From Halodesulfovibrio marinisediminis DSM 17456 (lineage in GTDB: Bacteria > Desulfobacterota > Desulfovibrionia > Desulfovibrionales > Desulfovibrionaceae), in contig NZ_FSRG01000008.1 in NCBI RefSeq assembly GCF_900129975.1, positions 62,001 through 126,000 of the forward strand: a stretch of 64,000 nucleotides of DNA. The letters run 5' to 3'. A program made the translations under genes and the position numbers. Within the stretch, counting starts at the first letter, position 1, and the number at the start of each line of letters is the position of its first letter. Of the stretch, positions 63,400 through 64,000 are shown piece by piece. Below the pieces are notes generated by a model that was not told the DNA's origin, did no database searches, and worked only from the letters and a program-made list of their open reading frames with translations.

Positions 63400-63999
63400 C
63401 TAAGCGCTGGATTTACCCAGACGTTGCGTTGAGTTTTTGTCCAGTTCACCACTGGTTTTCATAATCTTGGTATAGGCTTCAAACTGACGGTGTGCTTCAA
63501 TCATATTCACCATCTCAGAAACAACCTCGACATTTGCAGATTCCAGCGCACCTTGCTGAAGCTCAGCCTGTGCCGCTGGCTGTTCCGCAATATCGGCACC
63601 TTCACGCACTCTGAACATGTTCTGTCCGAGTTTTTCCAATCCGCGCAGGTCATCAACAGTAACAAGTTGAATCTGACCAACCTGCACGTTGTTTGCGTAC
63701 AATTCACCACGCTTACCAACGATTACGTTCGCATTACGCGGCAACGTAATCGGACCGCCATCACCGAGTACGGGATACCCTCTATCTGTAACCAAAGTTC
63801 CGTCATTGCTTTGACGGAACTTTCCATTACGAGTCAAAAATTCACCGTCAGGAGTTTGGATTTTAAAAAATCCTTCCCCGTGGATAGCCACGTCCAGCGG
63901 GCCTCCGGTGACTTTTACAGCTCCAGGCGTAAAGTCCGTCTGAGCAAGTGCAATACGCGGTCTTGCCATATGTTTCGGCTCTGGAAAGAGCTTTTCTGA
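63400..63999 (-). CDS. flgF: Flagellar proximal rod protein (5' end outside window)
   Basis: The visible 199 codons run from the window edge; the frame continues beyond 64000, so the start is missing. The family features are DVAIHGEGFFKIQTPDGEFL, TRNGKFRQSNDGTLVTDRGY and the C-terminal VEVVSEMVNMIEAHRQFEAY. Position ahead of flgG supports FlgF. An internal ATG at 63969 is not the start. Confidence 0.93.
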   Translation of the reverse strand, partial: SEKLFPEPKHMARPRIALAQTDFTPGAVKVTGGPLDVAIHGEGFFKIQTPDGEFLTRNGKFRQSNDGTLVTDRGYPVLGDGGPITLPRNANVIVGKRGELYANNVQVGQIQLVTVDDLRGLEKLGQNMFRVREGADIAEQPAAQAELQQGALESANVEVVSEMVNMIEAHRQFEAYTKIMKTSGELDKNSTQRLGKSSA

Positions 64000-64000
64000 G

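Overview
This window is a stretch of chromosome from a Gram-negative, flagellated, anaerobic bacterium. It looks like a sulfate reducer of the Desulfovibrionaceae, probably close to Halodesulfovibrio; this is inferred from protein content and no search was run. Supporting signs are moderate GC, a decaheme membrane-anchored cytochrome c, the FlgM-associated protein beside flgM, the FlgJ-M23 arrangement in the flagellar operon, ADP-heptose synthesis, and large Cache-type chemoreceptors.

Layout. 1-13.3 kb: the end of an NADPH glutamate-synthase-like/NfnB flavoprotein, a chemoreceptor behind a sigma-28-type promoter, an SDR/DUF2867 protein, an AhpF-like disulfide reductase, a zinc-ribbon/PilZ protein, mutY, a site-2 protease, trpS, a YkgJ-type cysteine-cluster protein, rfaE2, and a structured non-coding stretch with small ORFs. 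13.6-18.3 kb: a decaheme cytochrome and a Zn/Cd P-type ATPase. 18.7-29.6 kb: several unrecognised genes, flgM with its partner behind a near-perfect sigma-28 promoter, maf, pgpA, a tandem universal stress protein, a CyuA-type cysteine desulfidase, an orphan CesT-type chaperone, a protein resembling a catalytically dead nucleotidyltransferase, a cyclase-family hydrolase and an alpha/beta hydrolase.

30.1-43.3 kb is the accessory region. It is bounded by two decayed IS3-family elements and a tRNA-Leu(UAA). Between them lie a helical-repeat protein, a lipoprotein, an alpha/beta-hydrolase lipoprotein gene broken by one in-frame amber codon, and a 1789-residue autotransporter with a 1.2 kb non-coding upstream region. 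A 75-bp sequence covering the terminator of the helical-repeat gene occurs a second time exactly at the edge of the second IS, which points to a duplication or deletion at the IS.

43.3-55.1 kb: a small unknown gene, a double-Cache/PAS chemoreceptor, a phosphodiesterase-family protein, a UvrD-type helicase, thiL, a TrmO-aldolase fusion, and the hisI-hisG pair. Hairpin-bearing intergenic repeats sit between several of these. 55.1-64 kb: the minus-strand flagellar operon flgF-flgG-flgA-flgH-flgI-flgJ/M23-flgN-flgK-csrA-fliW (transcription order). No flgL lies between flgK and csrA. The flagellar rod, ring and hook-junction genes, the CsrA/FliW switch, the FlgM anti-sigma factor and two chemoreceptors form one motility theme across the window.
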